Shown here piece after piece: positions 54,251-63,044 of a DNA stretch of 64,000 nucleotides; the stretch's first letter is position 1, and the number at the start of each line of letters is the position of its first letter. The notes under the pieces are model-generated. The model did not search any database and had not been told where the DNA came from. It worked only from the letters and a program-made list of their open reading frames with translations. The stretch is from Ectothiorhodospira mobilis (GTDB lineage: Bacteria > Pseudomonadota > Gammaproteobacteria > Ectothiorhodospirales > Ectothiorhodospiraceae). The position numbers and the translations under genes are program-made. The DNA lies in assembly GCF_016584115.1 (NCBI RefSeq), contig NZ_NRSK01000001.1:1-64000 (forward strand), written 5' to 3'.

Positions 54251-54374
54251 TATTCCGGGAAGGCCAAGGGGGAATCCATGCCGGAAGCGGGCCCGATGCC
54301 TGCGGAATTCCCTCTGGATCCGCCTGAGTTGGGGTGCGTATCCCATATCCTGCGATGAATCGAGGAGATCCGTG

Positions 54375-54842
54375 ATGAAGTATAGGACGGCATCGGCGGG
54401 GCCGAAGCCCGGCCCCGGCCCCGCCAGGCCCCCCCTGGGGCGTGCCCTGAAGGCCTTTACGCGGCTGTTGCCCGTACTTACGGCCATGCTCCTGCTCACC
54501 AGCCTGGTCCTGGCCTGGCTGCCCATGACGGGGTTGGCCTCTGCCCTGGCCGGGGATGGGCCGGTGGACGTGCTCCTGGGGACCCTGCTGGGGAGTGTCG
54601 CCGCAGGTCACCCCTCGGCGGGGTATGTGCTGGGTGGGGAATTGCGTGCCGGGGGGGTGGGTCTGATCACCGTCACGGCCCTGATCTCGGCCTGGGTCAC
54701 CGTGGGGGCGGTGCAGCTGCCGGCCGAGGCCCTGACTCTGGGGCGGCGCTTCGCCCTGGTGCGCAACCTGGTGTGTCTTGTACTGGCCGTGGTCCTGGCC
54801 TATCTCACCGTGGCCGGCCTGGCCCTGGCGGGGGGGTACTGA
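54375..54842 (+). CDS. Permease half 1 (UPF0718/DUF318-like)
   Basis: From ATG 54375, behind GAGGAGATCC, the 155-residue protein has about four helices. It carries the permease-type repeat LLGTLLGSVAAGHPSAGYVL followed by ISAWVTVGAVQLPAEALTLG. This resembles the DUF318/YraQ-type permease repeat, here as a separate half-length protein. A GTG directly before the ATG is also in frame. Its stop overlaps the next start, so both halves are translationally coupled. Confidence 0.68.
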   Translation: MKYRTASAGPKPGPGPARPPLGRALKAFTRLLPVLTAMLLLTSLVLAWLPMTGLASALAGDGPVDVLLGTLLGSVAAGHPSAGYVLGGELRAGGVGLITVTALISAWVTVGAVQLPAEALTLGRRFALVRNLVCLVLAVVLAYLTVAGLALAGGY

Positions 54843-55411
54843 TGGCCGGGCGTTTCTCCCGGTTGCGCCGTCATGGGGGATGGGTCTTTCTGGGGCTGGT
54901 GCTGCTGGCCTGGGCCGGGAGTGCCCTGATGGATCCGCAAGTGACGCGTCAGGCCCTGGAGGCCTTCCTGCGGATGGCCCGGGCGGTGGCCCCGGTGCTG
55001 GTACTGGTCTTCGCGCTCATGTACCTGGTGGAACGGCTGCTGGATCCCGGGCGCACCCGGGCCTGGCTGGGGCCCGGATCCGGGGCGCGGGGATGGCTCC
55101 TGGCCCTGGCCGCGGGCGTGCTCTCCACCGGCCCCGTCTATGCCTGGTACGGCCTGCTGGCCCAGTTGCGGGACCAGGGTATGCGCACCGCCCTGGTGGC
55201 GGTGGTGCTCTATGCCCGCGCCATCAAGCTGCCGTTGCTGCCCCTGCTGGCGCACTATTTCGGCGTCACCTATGTGATGGTGCTGACCCTCCTGATGGCC
55301 CTTTCCGCCCTGATCAGCGGCTGGCTCACCGAGCGTCTGGCGGGGGGAGCCGGCGAAGGGGTCCCCGGATCTGATTCCGGAAACGGATCAGAGTCAGGGC
55401 CCTCTTCGTAA
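54842..55411 (+). CDS. Permease half 2 (UPF0718/DUF318-like)
   Basis: The 189-residue protein has about five helices and the partner repeat GWLLALAAGVLSTGPVYAWY plus LYARAIKLPLLPLLAHYFG. Such split permeases act as pairs of unknown substrate. Location next to sqr hints at sulfur or metalloid transport, but this is only positional. A Gly/Ser-rich tail ends the protein. Confidence 0.68.
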   Translation: MAGRFSRLRRHGGWVFLGLVLLAWAGSALMDPQVTRQALEAFLRMARAVAPVLVLVFALMYLVERLLDPGRTRAWLGPGSGARGWLLALAAGVLSTGPVYAWYGLLAQLRDQGMRTALVAVVLYARAIKLPLLPLLAHYFGVTYVMVLTLLMALSALISGWLTERLAGGAGEGVPGSDSGNGSESGPSS

Positions 55412-55525
55412 CCCTTGTGGAAGATGCCGGCCTGAATCAGGAGAGTGTCGGCATGCATTACACCTTTGGGGTCATGGTTTTGCTCGGGTGTATTAACGTT
55501 TTGATATTAAATAAAAATAATTTTA

Positions 55526-55541
55526 TGGCATGGAGGGTGCT
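55526..55541 (+). promoter_or_regulatory. Sigma-54-type promoter upstream of the PEP-CTERM gene
   Basis: TGGCATGGAGGGTGCT has TGGCA, the required GG-N10-GC spacing and a GTGC in place of TTGC. It follows a strongly AT-rich run (TTGATATTAAATAAAAATAA) and precedes the ATG by 43 bases. RpoN dependence is known for PEP-CTERM genes in other bacteria, via PrsR. Confidence 0.68.
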
Positions 55542-55583
55542 TACATGTGCGGGTGAGATTTCCGTCACAAAGGGGGTGCTCAA

Positions 55584-56471
55584 ATGATGAAGGAAAGATT
55601 CCTCGCTGGATGCATGGTGGGGCTGTTGTGCGCCGTATTCTCCGGGTCTGCGTCGGCGGGTCTGATCGTGGATCGGGGTCTGCCGGACTCGAATCTGAAC
55701 AATGGGGCAGGCAGTGATCGCAGCAACGTGGCCTGGGACCTGGGGCCGCAGGGGGGCAGCTATATTGCGGGAGACGATTTCACCATACCGTGTAGTGAAG
55801 GCCGCTCATGCGGAACCAAATATTTTGACTATTGGCGGATCGACCGGGTCACCGTGTGGGGTGTCGCGGGGGGATATGACTCGGACTTCCAGCTCGGGGA
55901 TCGCTACGATACGGTATCCCTTTTCCTGGGGCCGGATCAGGGGGAGGGGACGGTCGTTCCCCGGGTGGCGACGTCTTCGGTGACCGGCGATCAGGCCGAT
56001 GCCGAGAACATCGAGATCAGCAGGGTGGATTACCCTAATAACGAGGGTGTGGCTTATCAGGGAAGCGGTGGGGGATTCATCCAGATATGGGAGTTCAATT
56101 TTGATGATCTGGGGCTCTTCAGGGAAGGAAACTTTCTCTTCGGACTCGATTTGATGGATTCCGATGGGGAAAGCTCCCCCTACTGGTTCAATCATGCCTC
56201 GAATGCCGCCTTGAGCGGCACTCCCCAGGAACAGTCGGATGATAGGTATAACTGGTATGCCGGAAATGCGGATATGACGGAAATCGTCTTTGGGGGTATG
56301 CTCGATTCCAATGGGTTTGGCTGGGATAAGTCCAGCGATATCAATATACAGGTGTATGCCACTTACCTGGAAACCCGCATTCCGGAACCGAATATCCTGG
56401 CCCTGTTCGTTGGGGGTGGGGGGCTCCTGCTGGTAATGCTGTGGGGCCGCAGGTCGTATCCCCGGTGTTAG
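55584..56471 (+). CDS. PEP-CTERM sorting domain protein, secreted
   Basis: This 295-residue protein has an N-terminal signal peptide (GCMVGLLCAVFSGSASA) and a Gly/Asp/Asn-rich extracellular body with little Lys. A classic C-terminal PEP-CTERM signal follows: IPEP, a hydrophobic helix (ILALFVGGGGLLLVMLW) and a basic end (GRRSYPR). Such proteins are cleaved and anchored or released by exosortase, usually with exopolysaccharide or biofilm matrix. The body has no family I recognise. Codon and base usage are visibly AT-richer than neighbours. An exosortase gene is not in the window. Confidence 0.82.
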   Translation: MMKERFLAGCMVGLLCAVFSGSASAGLIVDRGLPDSNLNNGAGSDRSNVAWDLGPQGGSYIAGDDFTIPCSEGRSCGTKYFDYWRIDRVTVWGVAGGYDSDFQLGDRYDTVSLFLGPDQGEGTVVPRVATSSVTGDQADAENIEISRVDYPNNEGVAYQGSGGGFIQIWEFNFDDLGLFREGNFLFGLDLMDSDGESSPYWFNHASNAALSGTPQEQSDDRYNWYAGNADMTEIVFGGMLDSNGFGWDKSSDINIQVYATYLETRIPEPNILALFVGGGGLLLVMLWGRRSYPRC

Positions 56472-56489
56472 GCCTCTGTTTCGTTTTTG

Positions 56490-56517
56490 AACGGCCCGCT
56501 GTGGACAGCGGGCCGTT
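56490..56517 (+). terminator. Strong hairpin terminator after the PEP-CTERM gene
   Basis: A perfect 12-base stem (AACGGCCCGCTG/CAGCGGGCCGTT) with a TGGA loop lies 19 bases after the stop. A T-rich stretch is on the upstream side, so it may work better for the opposite strand or bidirectionally. The following 250 bases hold no recognisable gene. Confidence 0.7.
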
Positions 56518-56771
56518 ATTCCCTTACTGGATCCCTGAAGGCAGCGTCGTCTCTGCCATCTGCCGCAGCGAGGGGACTGCCCATACGTTCCTAGGGTAAA
56601 CGGTTGATTCTATGGCAGTGGGGCAGGCGATGTGCAGGGATGCGCTCATGAGGGAGCTCCCGGAATTTCATGCCTGAATTCAGGATGGAATATACCCAGG
56701 GAATAAGGGTGGATCTGCGAAAGATCAAGCCTGGATCTCCTGAAAATCAGATCCACTCCCATGGTCCATAT

Positions 56772-57185
56772 CTAGATCCCGATTTCCTCCAGGGTCTCGC
56801 GCTTGCGGTAGACGGTGCCCTGGAAGAGGGCGATCAGGGTTTGGTCCTCGCCGGTGACCCGGATCTCGTAGGTGGCCAGTTTCGGGTTGATGGCCACCTC
56901 CCGCGCCTCGGCATGGAGGACCCCGCCGCGGGAGGCCCGCAGGAAGGAGACGGACACGTTCACCCCCAGGGCCACCGTACCGTGGGAGTTGGAGGCCATG
57001 GCGAACACCAGATCCGCCAGGCTGAAGATGGCCGCCCCGTGGGTGACCCCCGCCGCGTTGCGGTGGCGTTCGTCCAGGACCAGCCGCGCCCGGGCGCGGC
57101 CGTCCCCCGCCTGCAGCAGTTCGATGCCCACATGGGCGGCGAAGCGATCCTTCTCGAAGAAGCGGGCGAGGTCATCCTGGATCAT
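56772..57185 (-). CDS. PaaI-type hotdog thioesterase
   Basis: Starting at ATG 57185 gives 137 residues with the hotdog pattern HVGIELLQAGDGRARARLVL, GVTHGAAIFSLADLVFAMAS (the HGG-type loop with the catalytic Asp) and VSVSFLRASRGGVLHAEARE. It probably hydrolyses acyl- or aryl-CoA thioesters. ATG 57233 would add 16 residues without homology. No pathway genes are adjacent. Confidence 0.8.
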   Translation of the reverse strand: MIQDDLARFFEKDRFAAHVGIELLQAGDGRARARLVLDERHRNAAGVTHGAAIFSLADLVFAMASNSHGTVALGVNVSVSFLRASRGGVLHAEAREVAINPKLATYEIRVTGEDQTLIALFQGTVYRKRETLEEIGI

Positions 57186-57342
57186 GGCGTATCGGTGTCC
57201 GGTTGGCGTGAAGGGTGCAATATAGCGCCACATGGCGTGGGTTGTCGCTGCGTGGCCTGCGCCTTTTCAGTGTCCCCGCGGGCCGGGATATCATGGCCGG
57301 GAAGCATCCGCGACCACGTCAGCGAGCAGGAGGAGGGATGCC

Positions 57343-58341
57343 ATGCGATGCGTGCAGATGACCGCCATCGGTGGATCGGAGGTGCTCCGGATCGCCGATC
57401 TTCCCCGCCCGGAACCGGGTCCCGGCCAGGTGCGGGTGCGCCTGGCGGCGGCCGGGGTCAATCCCGTGGACACCAAGATCCGGGCCAAGGGGTTGCTGGA
57501 TCCCGAAGCCGGGCTGCCGGCGATCCTGGGCTGCGACGGTGCAGGCACGGTGGATGCCCTTGGTGAGGGGGTGGCCGGGATCGGGCCGGGGCAACGGGTG
57601 TTGTTCATGAACGGGGGGATCGGTCGGGCACCGGGGAATTATGCCGAGTACACCAGCGTCGACGCCCGCTTCGTCGTCCCCATCCCGGAGGGGGTGGACG
57701 ATGTGGCGGCGGCGGCCATGCCCCTGGTGGCGCTCACCGCCTGGGAGGGGCTGTTCGACCGCGCCCGCCTGGAGCCGGGGGAATGGGTGCTGATCCATGG
57801 CGGTGCCGGTGGTGTGGGTCACGTGGCCATCCAGCTGGCCCGGCAGGCCGGTGCCCGGGTCATGACCACCGTCGGCGATGACGACAAGGCGCGTATCGCC
57901 GAGGCGCTCGGCGCCGAGGCCGTCATCCGCTACCGGGAGGAGGACTTCGTCGCCTCGGCCCGGCGCCGGACCGACGGCGAGGGCGTGGCCGTGGTCCTGG
58001 ACACCGTGGGCGGCGAGACCTGTACCCGCTCGCTGCAGGCCCTGGCCACCTACGGGCGCCTGGTGTCCATCCTCACCCTGCCCGGGGATCTGGACTGGAA
58101 CCATGCCCGCCTGCACAACCTGGGCGTGACCCAGGAATGGATGCTCACCCCCATGTTCCTGGGGCGGGACGATTACCGCCTGCATCAGACCGCCATCCTG
58201 CGCCAGTGCGCCGCCCGCATGGCCGATGGCCGGCTGAAGGTGCACGTGGCCGGGACCTATCCCCTGGAACAGGCGGCAGCGGCCCACCGCCGGCTGGAGG
58301 CGGGGGGGATGAGCGGCAAGCTGGTGCTGATCCCCGGTTAG
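57343..58341 (+). CDS. Zeta-crystallin-like NADPH:quinone oxidoreductase
   Basis: The ATG at 57343 follows AGGAGGAGGG. The 332-residue medium-chain dehydrogenase/reductase has [47 protein letters not shown] (NADPH-binding) and [14 protein letters not shown]. It lacks a zinc site, as is normal for quinone reductases. The substrate cannot be assigned. It precedes ftsK by about 130 bases. Confidence 0.82.
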   Translation: MRCVQMTAIGGSEVLRIADLPRPEPGPGQVRVRLAAAGVNPVDTKIRAKGLLDPEAGLPAILGCDGAGTVDALGEGVAGIGPGQRVLFMNGGIGRAPGNYAEYTSVDARFVVPIPEGVDDVAAAAMPLVALTAWEGLFDRARLEPGEWVLIHGGAGGVGHVAIQLARQAGARVMTTVGDDDKARIAEALGAEAVIRYREEDFVASARRRTDGEGVAVVLDTVGGETCTRSLQALATYGRLVSILTLPGDLDWNHARLHNLGVTQEWMLTPMFLGRDDYRLHQTAILRQCAARMADGRLKVHVAGTYPLEQAAAAHRRLEAGGMSGKLVLIPG

Positions 58342-58472
58342 CCGCGGCGGCGCGGATCCCCGGGTGCGAATGCGCCCAAGGGGCCTCCTGGGTTACACTG
58401 GCCGGATCGGCCCCGACGGCGAGATCCGCCGGGGCACACCCGCATCCCCATCCGCCCAACCCCGATCCGCCA

Positions 58473-60995
58473 TTGGCCCAGGCTCGCCCGAAGAAACGCA
58501 AACCCGCAGACCGCTCCGCCGGGGACGCCGAAGGACCGCGTCCGCGCCGCACCCTGAGTGCCCATTTGCGCCGTGGGCTGCGGGAGGGGGCCCTGCTGGT
58601 ACTCACCGCGGCGGCGGTCTATCTGTGCATCGCCCTGGTCACCTTCGATCCCGGGGATCCCGGCTGGTCCCGGACCGGGATCCACGACGGGGTGGACAAT
58701 CTGGGCGGGCGTGTCGGGGCCTGGTTCGCGGACCTGTTCCTGTATCTGTTCGGTTATCTCGCCTACCTGGCCCCGGTGATGGTGGCCTACAGCGGCTGGC
58801 TGGTATTCCGCGGGCGTAGGGGGAGCGGAGAACTGGATCTGCATCTTCTGGGGGTGCGCTGGCTGGGGTTCTCCCTCACCCTGATCGCCGGATGCGGGCT
58901 GGCGACCCTGCATTTCCTGCCGGGGATATTGCCCATGAATGCCGGCGGCCTCGTGGGCGAGGTGATCGGCAAGGGATTGCTGCCCATGTTCGACCTGGTG
59001 GGGGTGACCCTCTTCCTGCTGGCGCTTTTTCTCACCGGCTTCACCTGGTTCACCGGGCTCTCCTGGTTCGTGCTCATGGACCGTACGGGGCGCTGGACCC
59101 TGTGGCTGTTGCAGCGGGCAGGGGAGCGACTGGAGCAGGCCCGGGCCCGTTACCGCGAGCGACGGGCCAGCCGGGCCCGGGCGGCGGAGGAGAAGGACGA
59201 ACGCCGGGAGGAGAAACGCCGGGAGACCGAGCGCCGCCGGGCGGAGAAGCAGCGTAAGGCCGAGGCGCGCCGGGAGGCCAAGGCCAGGAAGAAGGGGGAG
59301 GAGACACCGCCCCCGTCCGCGCGCGTGGAACCGGTGCTGACGGGGGCGCCGGATGATGCGCTCACCGGGGCGCCGGAACGGGCCGGGAAGGCCGCCGGTG
59401 ACGCGGCCATCGAGGAGGCCACGCTGCCGGTGCCGGAGAAACCCGAACCCTCTGCAAGGCCCCCCTCCGGGACCCCTGCCCAGGTGGAGCCGGGCACCCC
59501 GCCGCCGGTGACCCTGCTGGATGATCCCAAGCCCCAGGAGGGGGGGTTCTCGGAGGAGGACCTGGAGTCCATGTCCCGCCTTGTGGAGGAGAAATTGCGG
59601 GACTTCGGCGTGCAGGTGGAGGTGGTGGAGGTGCATCCGGGGCCGGTGATCACCCGCTTCGAGCTGCAGCCTGCGCCGGGGCTCAAGGTGAGCCGCATCT
59701 CCGGTCTCTCCAAGGACCTGGCCCGTGCCCTGTCGGTGATCAGCGTGCGCATCGTGGAGGTGATCCCCGGCAAGTCCACCGTGGGCATGGAGATCCCCAA
59801 CCAGAAGCGGGAACTGGTGAGCCTCTCGGAGATCTTCCGCGCCCCGGTGTTCGACGGCGCCGGTTCGGCCCTGACCCTGGCCCTGGGCAAGGACATCGGC
59901 GGCCAGGCGGTGGTGGCGGACCTGGCGAAGATGCCTCACCTGCTGGTGGCGGGCACCACCGGATCGGGCAAGTCCGTGGCCATCAACGCCATGCTCCTCT
60001 CCCTGCTGTTCAAATCCCGGCCCGAGGAGGTGCGTCTGATCCTCATCGACCCGAAGATGCTGGAGTTGTCCATCTACGAGGGCATCCCGCATCTGCTGGC
60101 GCCGGTGGTGACCGACATGAAGGAGGCCTCCAACGCCCTGCGCTGGGGTGTGGCGGAGATGGAGCGGCGCTACAAGCTCATGTCCCACATGGGGGTGCGC
60201 AATATCGCCGGCTACAACCGCAAGATCCGGGAGGCCACGGCCCGGGGCGAGCCCATCCCCGATCCCTTCTACAACCCCCAGGGGGCCCTGGATCCGGAGG
60301 CCCCGCCGCCGCTGCTGGAGCCCCTGCCGTTCATCGTCATCGTGGTGGACGAGTTCGCCGACATGATGATGGTGGTGGGCAAGAAGGTGGAGGAGCTCAT
60401 CGCCCGCCTGGCGCAGAAGGCCCGGGCCGCCGGCATTCATCTGATCCTGGCCACCCAGCGGCCCTCGGTGGATGTGATCACCGGCCTGATCAAGGCCAAT
60501 ATCCCCACCCGCATCGCCTTCCAGGTGTCCTCCCGGGTGGATTCCCGCACCATCCTGGACCAGATGGGGGCGGAACAGCTCCTGGGCCACGGGGACATGC
60601 TCTACCTGCCCCCGGGCAGCGGGCATCCCGTGCGCCTGCACGGGGCCTTCGTGGCGGACCACGAGGTGCATGCCGTGGTGGATTTCCTCAAGGCCCAGGG
60701 GGAACCCCACTATCTGGACGAGGTGCTGGAGGAGCCGGAATCCGGCGGGGCTTCGGTGCCCGGTCTGGAGCCGGTGGAGGGCGGCGAGGAGTCCGATCCC
60801 CTCTACGACCAGGCCGTGGCCATCGTGCTGGAGTCCCGCAAGGCCTCCATCTCCTATGTGCAGCGGCGACTGAAGATTGGCTACAACCGGGCCGCCCGCA
60901 TGATCGAGGACATGGAACATGCCGGGGTGGTGAGCCCGCTGCAGTCCAACGGCAACCGCGAGGTGCTGGCCCCGGCCCCGGCGCAGGAGGATTGA
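58473..60995 (+). CDS. ftsK: DNA translocase FtsK
   Basis: The protein has four N-terminal transmembrane helices (to about residue 200), a charged Arg/Glu/Lys linker (about 210-320), the alpha/beta motor (Walker [18 protein letters not shown], Walker [15 protein letters not shown]) and a C-terminal gamma winged helix ([20 protein letters not shown]) that reads KOPS. It pumps chromosome dimers toward dif during division. The start is uncertain: TTG 58473 ([11 protein letters not shown]) gives 840 residues of family-like sequence, while the frame further upstream is not FtsK-like. It starts the ftsK-lolA-rarA series. Confidence 0.92.
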   Translation: MAQARPKKRKPADRSAGDAEGPRPRRTLSAHLRRGLREGALLVLTAAAVYLCIALVTFDPGDPGWSRTGIHDGVDNLGGRVGAWFADLFLYLFGYLAYLAPVMVAYSGWLVFRGRRGSGELDLHLLGVRWLGFSLTLIAGCGLATLHFLPGILPMNAGGLVGEVIGKGLLPMFDLVGVTLFLLALFLTGFTWFTGLSWFVLMDRTGRWTLWLLQRAGERLEQARARYRERRASRARAAEEKDERREEKRRETERRRAEKQRKAEARREAKARKKGEETPPPSARVEPVLTGAPDDALTGAPERAGKAAGDAAIEEATLPVPEKPEPSARPPSGTPAQVEPGTPPPVTLLDDPKPQEGGFSEEDLESMSRLVEEKLRDFGVQVEVVEVHPGPVITRFELQPAPGLKVSRISGLSKDLARALSVISVRIVEVIPGKSTVGMEIPNQKRELVSLSEIFRAPVFDGAGSALTLALGKDIGGQAVVADLAKMPHLLVAGTTGSGKSVAINAMLLSLLFKSRPEEVRLILIDPKMLELSIYEGIPHLLAPVVTDMKEASNALRWGVAEMERRYKLMSHMGVRNIAGYNRKIREATARGEPIPDPFYNPQGALDPEAPPPLLEPLPFIVIVVDEFADMMMVVGKKVEELIARLAQKARAAGIHLILATQRPSVDVITGLIKANIPTRIAFQVSSRVDSRTILDQMGAEQLLGHGDMLYLPPGSGHPVRLHGAFVADHEVHAVVDFLKAQGEPHYLDEVLEEPESGGASVPGLEPVEGGEESDPLYDQAVAIVLESRKASISYVQRRLKIGYNRAARMIEDMEHAGVVSPLQSNGNREVLAPAPAQED

Positions 60996-61058
60996 GCGCC
61001 CCCGGGAACTCAGACGGTTTCGTCTGATCCCATTCCCGAAACCAGGAGACGAGCCCCC

Positions 61059-61682
61059 ATGTACCGAATCCTGCCCCTGTTGCCCCTCCTCCTGTCCCTG
61101 GCGCTGACGCCGGCCCTGGCCGGGGAGGGACGCCAGCGCCTGGAGTCCTTCCTCCAGGAGATGGACACCTTCCGCGCCGCCTTCGAGCAGGTGGTCACCG
61201 ATGAATCCGGGGAGGTGATGCAGCGCTCCGGGGGGCGGGTCTACCTCAAGCGGCCCGGCCGCTTCCGCTGGGACTACGAGACCCCCTACCGGCAGCAGAT
61301 CATCGCCGACGGCGAGTCCCTGTGGACCTATGACGCGGACCTGGCCCAGGCCACGGTGCAGCCCATGGGGGAGGCCCTGGGGCGTACCCCCACCCTGCTG
61401 CTCACCGGGGACGGGGACCTGGAGGCGGCCTTCCGCCTGGAGGAGGCGGGCAGTGAGGGGGGGTTGGCCTGGGTGGAGCTGATCCCCCGGGAGGGGGGTA
61501 CGGACTTCGAGCGTCTGCGCCTTGGCCTGGATGGGCAGGGCCTGCGGGAGATGGTCCTGGAGGACCAGTTCGGCCAGCGCACCCGCATCCGCTTCAGCCA
61601 GCGGGAGATGAACCCCGGCATCCCGGAGAGCCGCTTCCGCTTCGAGCCGCCGGCGGAGGTGGATGTGATGCGTAACGGATGA
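61059..61682 (+). CDS. lolA: Outer-membrane lipoprotein carrier protein LolA
   Basis: The 207-residue protein has a signal peptide (to about residue 21, LTPALA) and the LolA fold with [40 protein letters not shown] and [20 protein letters not shown]. LolA ferries lipoproteins across the periplasm to LolB. It is between ftsK and rarA, the standard order, and its stop overlaps the rarA start. Confidence 0.94.
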   Translation: MYRILPLLPLLLSLALTPALAGEGRQRLESFLQEMDTFRAAFEQVVTDESGEVMQRSGGRVYLKRPGRFRWDYETPYRQQIIADGESLWTYDADLAQATVQPMGEALGRTPTLLLTGDGDLEAAFRLEEAGSEGGLAWVELIPREGGTDFERLRLGLDGQGLREMVLEDQFGQRTRIRFSQREMNPGIPESRFRFEPPAEVDVMRNG

Positions 61683-63037
61683 ACACGATGGATCCTGCGC
61701 CTCACCCGGACCGCCCCCTGGCGGACCGGATGCGTCCCCGCAGCCTGGAGGCGTTCGCCGGTCAGGCCCATCTCCTCGCCCCGGGCAAGCCCCTGCGCCG
61801 TGCCATCGAGGAGGACCGCCTCCACTCCATGCTCCTCTGGGGTCCACCGGGGACGGGCAAGACCACCCTGGCGCGGCTCATCGCCGGTTCCTGCGGGGCG
61901 CATTTTCTCACCCTATCCGCCGTGCTGGCGGGGGTGAAGGAGATCCGCGAGGCGGTGGAGACGGCACGGCGGGTGCGCCGGGAGGAGGACCGCCCGACCC
62001 TGCTCTTCGTGGACGAGGTGCACCGTTTCAACAAGTCCCAGCAGGACGCCTTCCTGCCCCACGTGGAGGACGGCACCATCGCCTTCATCGGGGCCACCAC
62101 GGAAAACCCCTCCTTCGAGCTGAACAACGCCCTGCTGTCCCGGGTACGCACCTATGTGCTCAAGCGCCTGGAAGTGGAGGACATCCGCGCCGTCATCGAC
62201 CGCGCCCTGGCGGACACGGAGCACGGGTTGGGGACGCGGGGCCTGCACATGGAGGCGCAGCACCGGGATCTGCTGGCCCGGGTGGCGGACGGCGATGCCC
62301 GCCGTGCCCTGAACCTTTTGGAGATCGCCGCCGATCTGGCGGTGGAGGGGCCCGGGGGGCCGGTCATCGACGCCTCCGTGCTGCAGGAGGTGCTGGGTGA
62401 GGACTCGCACCGCTTCGACAAGGGGGGCGATCTCTTCTACGACCAGATCTCGGCCATGCACAAGTCGGTGCGGGGCAGCGATCCCGACGCCGCCCTGTAC
62501 TGGTTCTGCCGCATGGTGGACGGCGGGGCGGACCCGGCCTACCTGGCGCGGCGCATCGTGCGCATGGCCAGCGAGGACATCGGCAACGCCGATCCCCGCG
62601 CCCTGACCCTGGCCCTGCAGGCCTGGGACACCTACGACCGTCTGGGCAGCCCCGAGGGGGAACTGACCCTGGCCCAGGCGGTGATCTATCTGGCCTGCGC
62701 CGCCAAGAGCAACGCCGTCTACACCGCCTACAAGGCGGCCATGAAGGATGTGCGCGCCCGGGGCACGGAAGAGGTGCCCATGCACCTGCGCAACGCCCCG
62801 ACGCGTCTCATGAAGGCCCTGGACCACGGCAAGGGCTATCGCTACGCCCATGACGAGCCGGACGCCTTCGCCGCCGGCGAGTGCTACTTCCCGGAGGCCA
62901 TGGGGGAGCCGCGCTACTACGAGCCGGTGGAACGGGGGCTGGAGATCCGCATCGGGGAGAAGCTGCGGGATCTGCGCCGGCGCAACGAGGAGGCCCGGGC
63001 CCGCGGGGGCCGGGCCGGGGGCAAGGCCTCCTCCTGA
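61679..63037 (+). CDS. rarA: Replication-associated recombination protein RarA (MgsA)
   Basis: This 452-residue AAA+ ATPase is related to clamp-loader subunits: [17 protein letters not shown], Walker A ([19 protein letters not shown]), Walker B ([20 protein letters not shown]), sensor 1 ([12 protein letters not shown]) and the C-terminal MgsA tetramer domain ([20 protein letters not shown]). RarA acts at stalled replication forks. It overlaps lolA by four bases. Confidence 0.95.
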   Translation: MNTMDPAPHPDRPLADRMRPRSLEAFAGQAHLLAPGKPLRRAIEEDRLHSMLLWGPPGTGKTTLARLIAGSCGAHFLTLSAVLAGVKEIREAVETARRVRREEDRPTLLFVDEVHRFNKSQQDAFLPHVEDGTIAFIGATTENPSFELNNALLSRVRTYVLKRLEVEDIRAVIDRALADTEHGLGTRGLHMEAQHRDLLARVADGDARRALNLLEIAADLAVEGPGGPVIDASVLQEVLGEDSHRFDKGGDLFYDQISAMHKSVRGSDPDAALYWFCRMVDGGADPAYLARRIVRMASEDIGNADPRALTLALQAWDTYDRLGSPEGELTLAQAVIYLACAAKSNAVYTAYKAAMKDVRARGTEEVPMHLRNAPTRLMKALDHGKGYRYAHDEPDAFAAGECYFPEAMGEPRYYEPVERGLEIRIGEKLRDLRRRNEEARARGGRAGGKASS

Positions 63038-63044
63038 ACGGCCG

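Noticed and set aside
55448-55464. TGT...ACA pair upstream of the PEP-CTERM gene as a NifA site
   Set aside because: The spacing is eleven bases rather than ten, so it does not match the NifA consensus.
58338-61847. 1169-codon open frame antisense to ftsK and lolA
   Set aside because: Same shadow effect, with no recognisable motif and no ribosome site.
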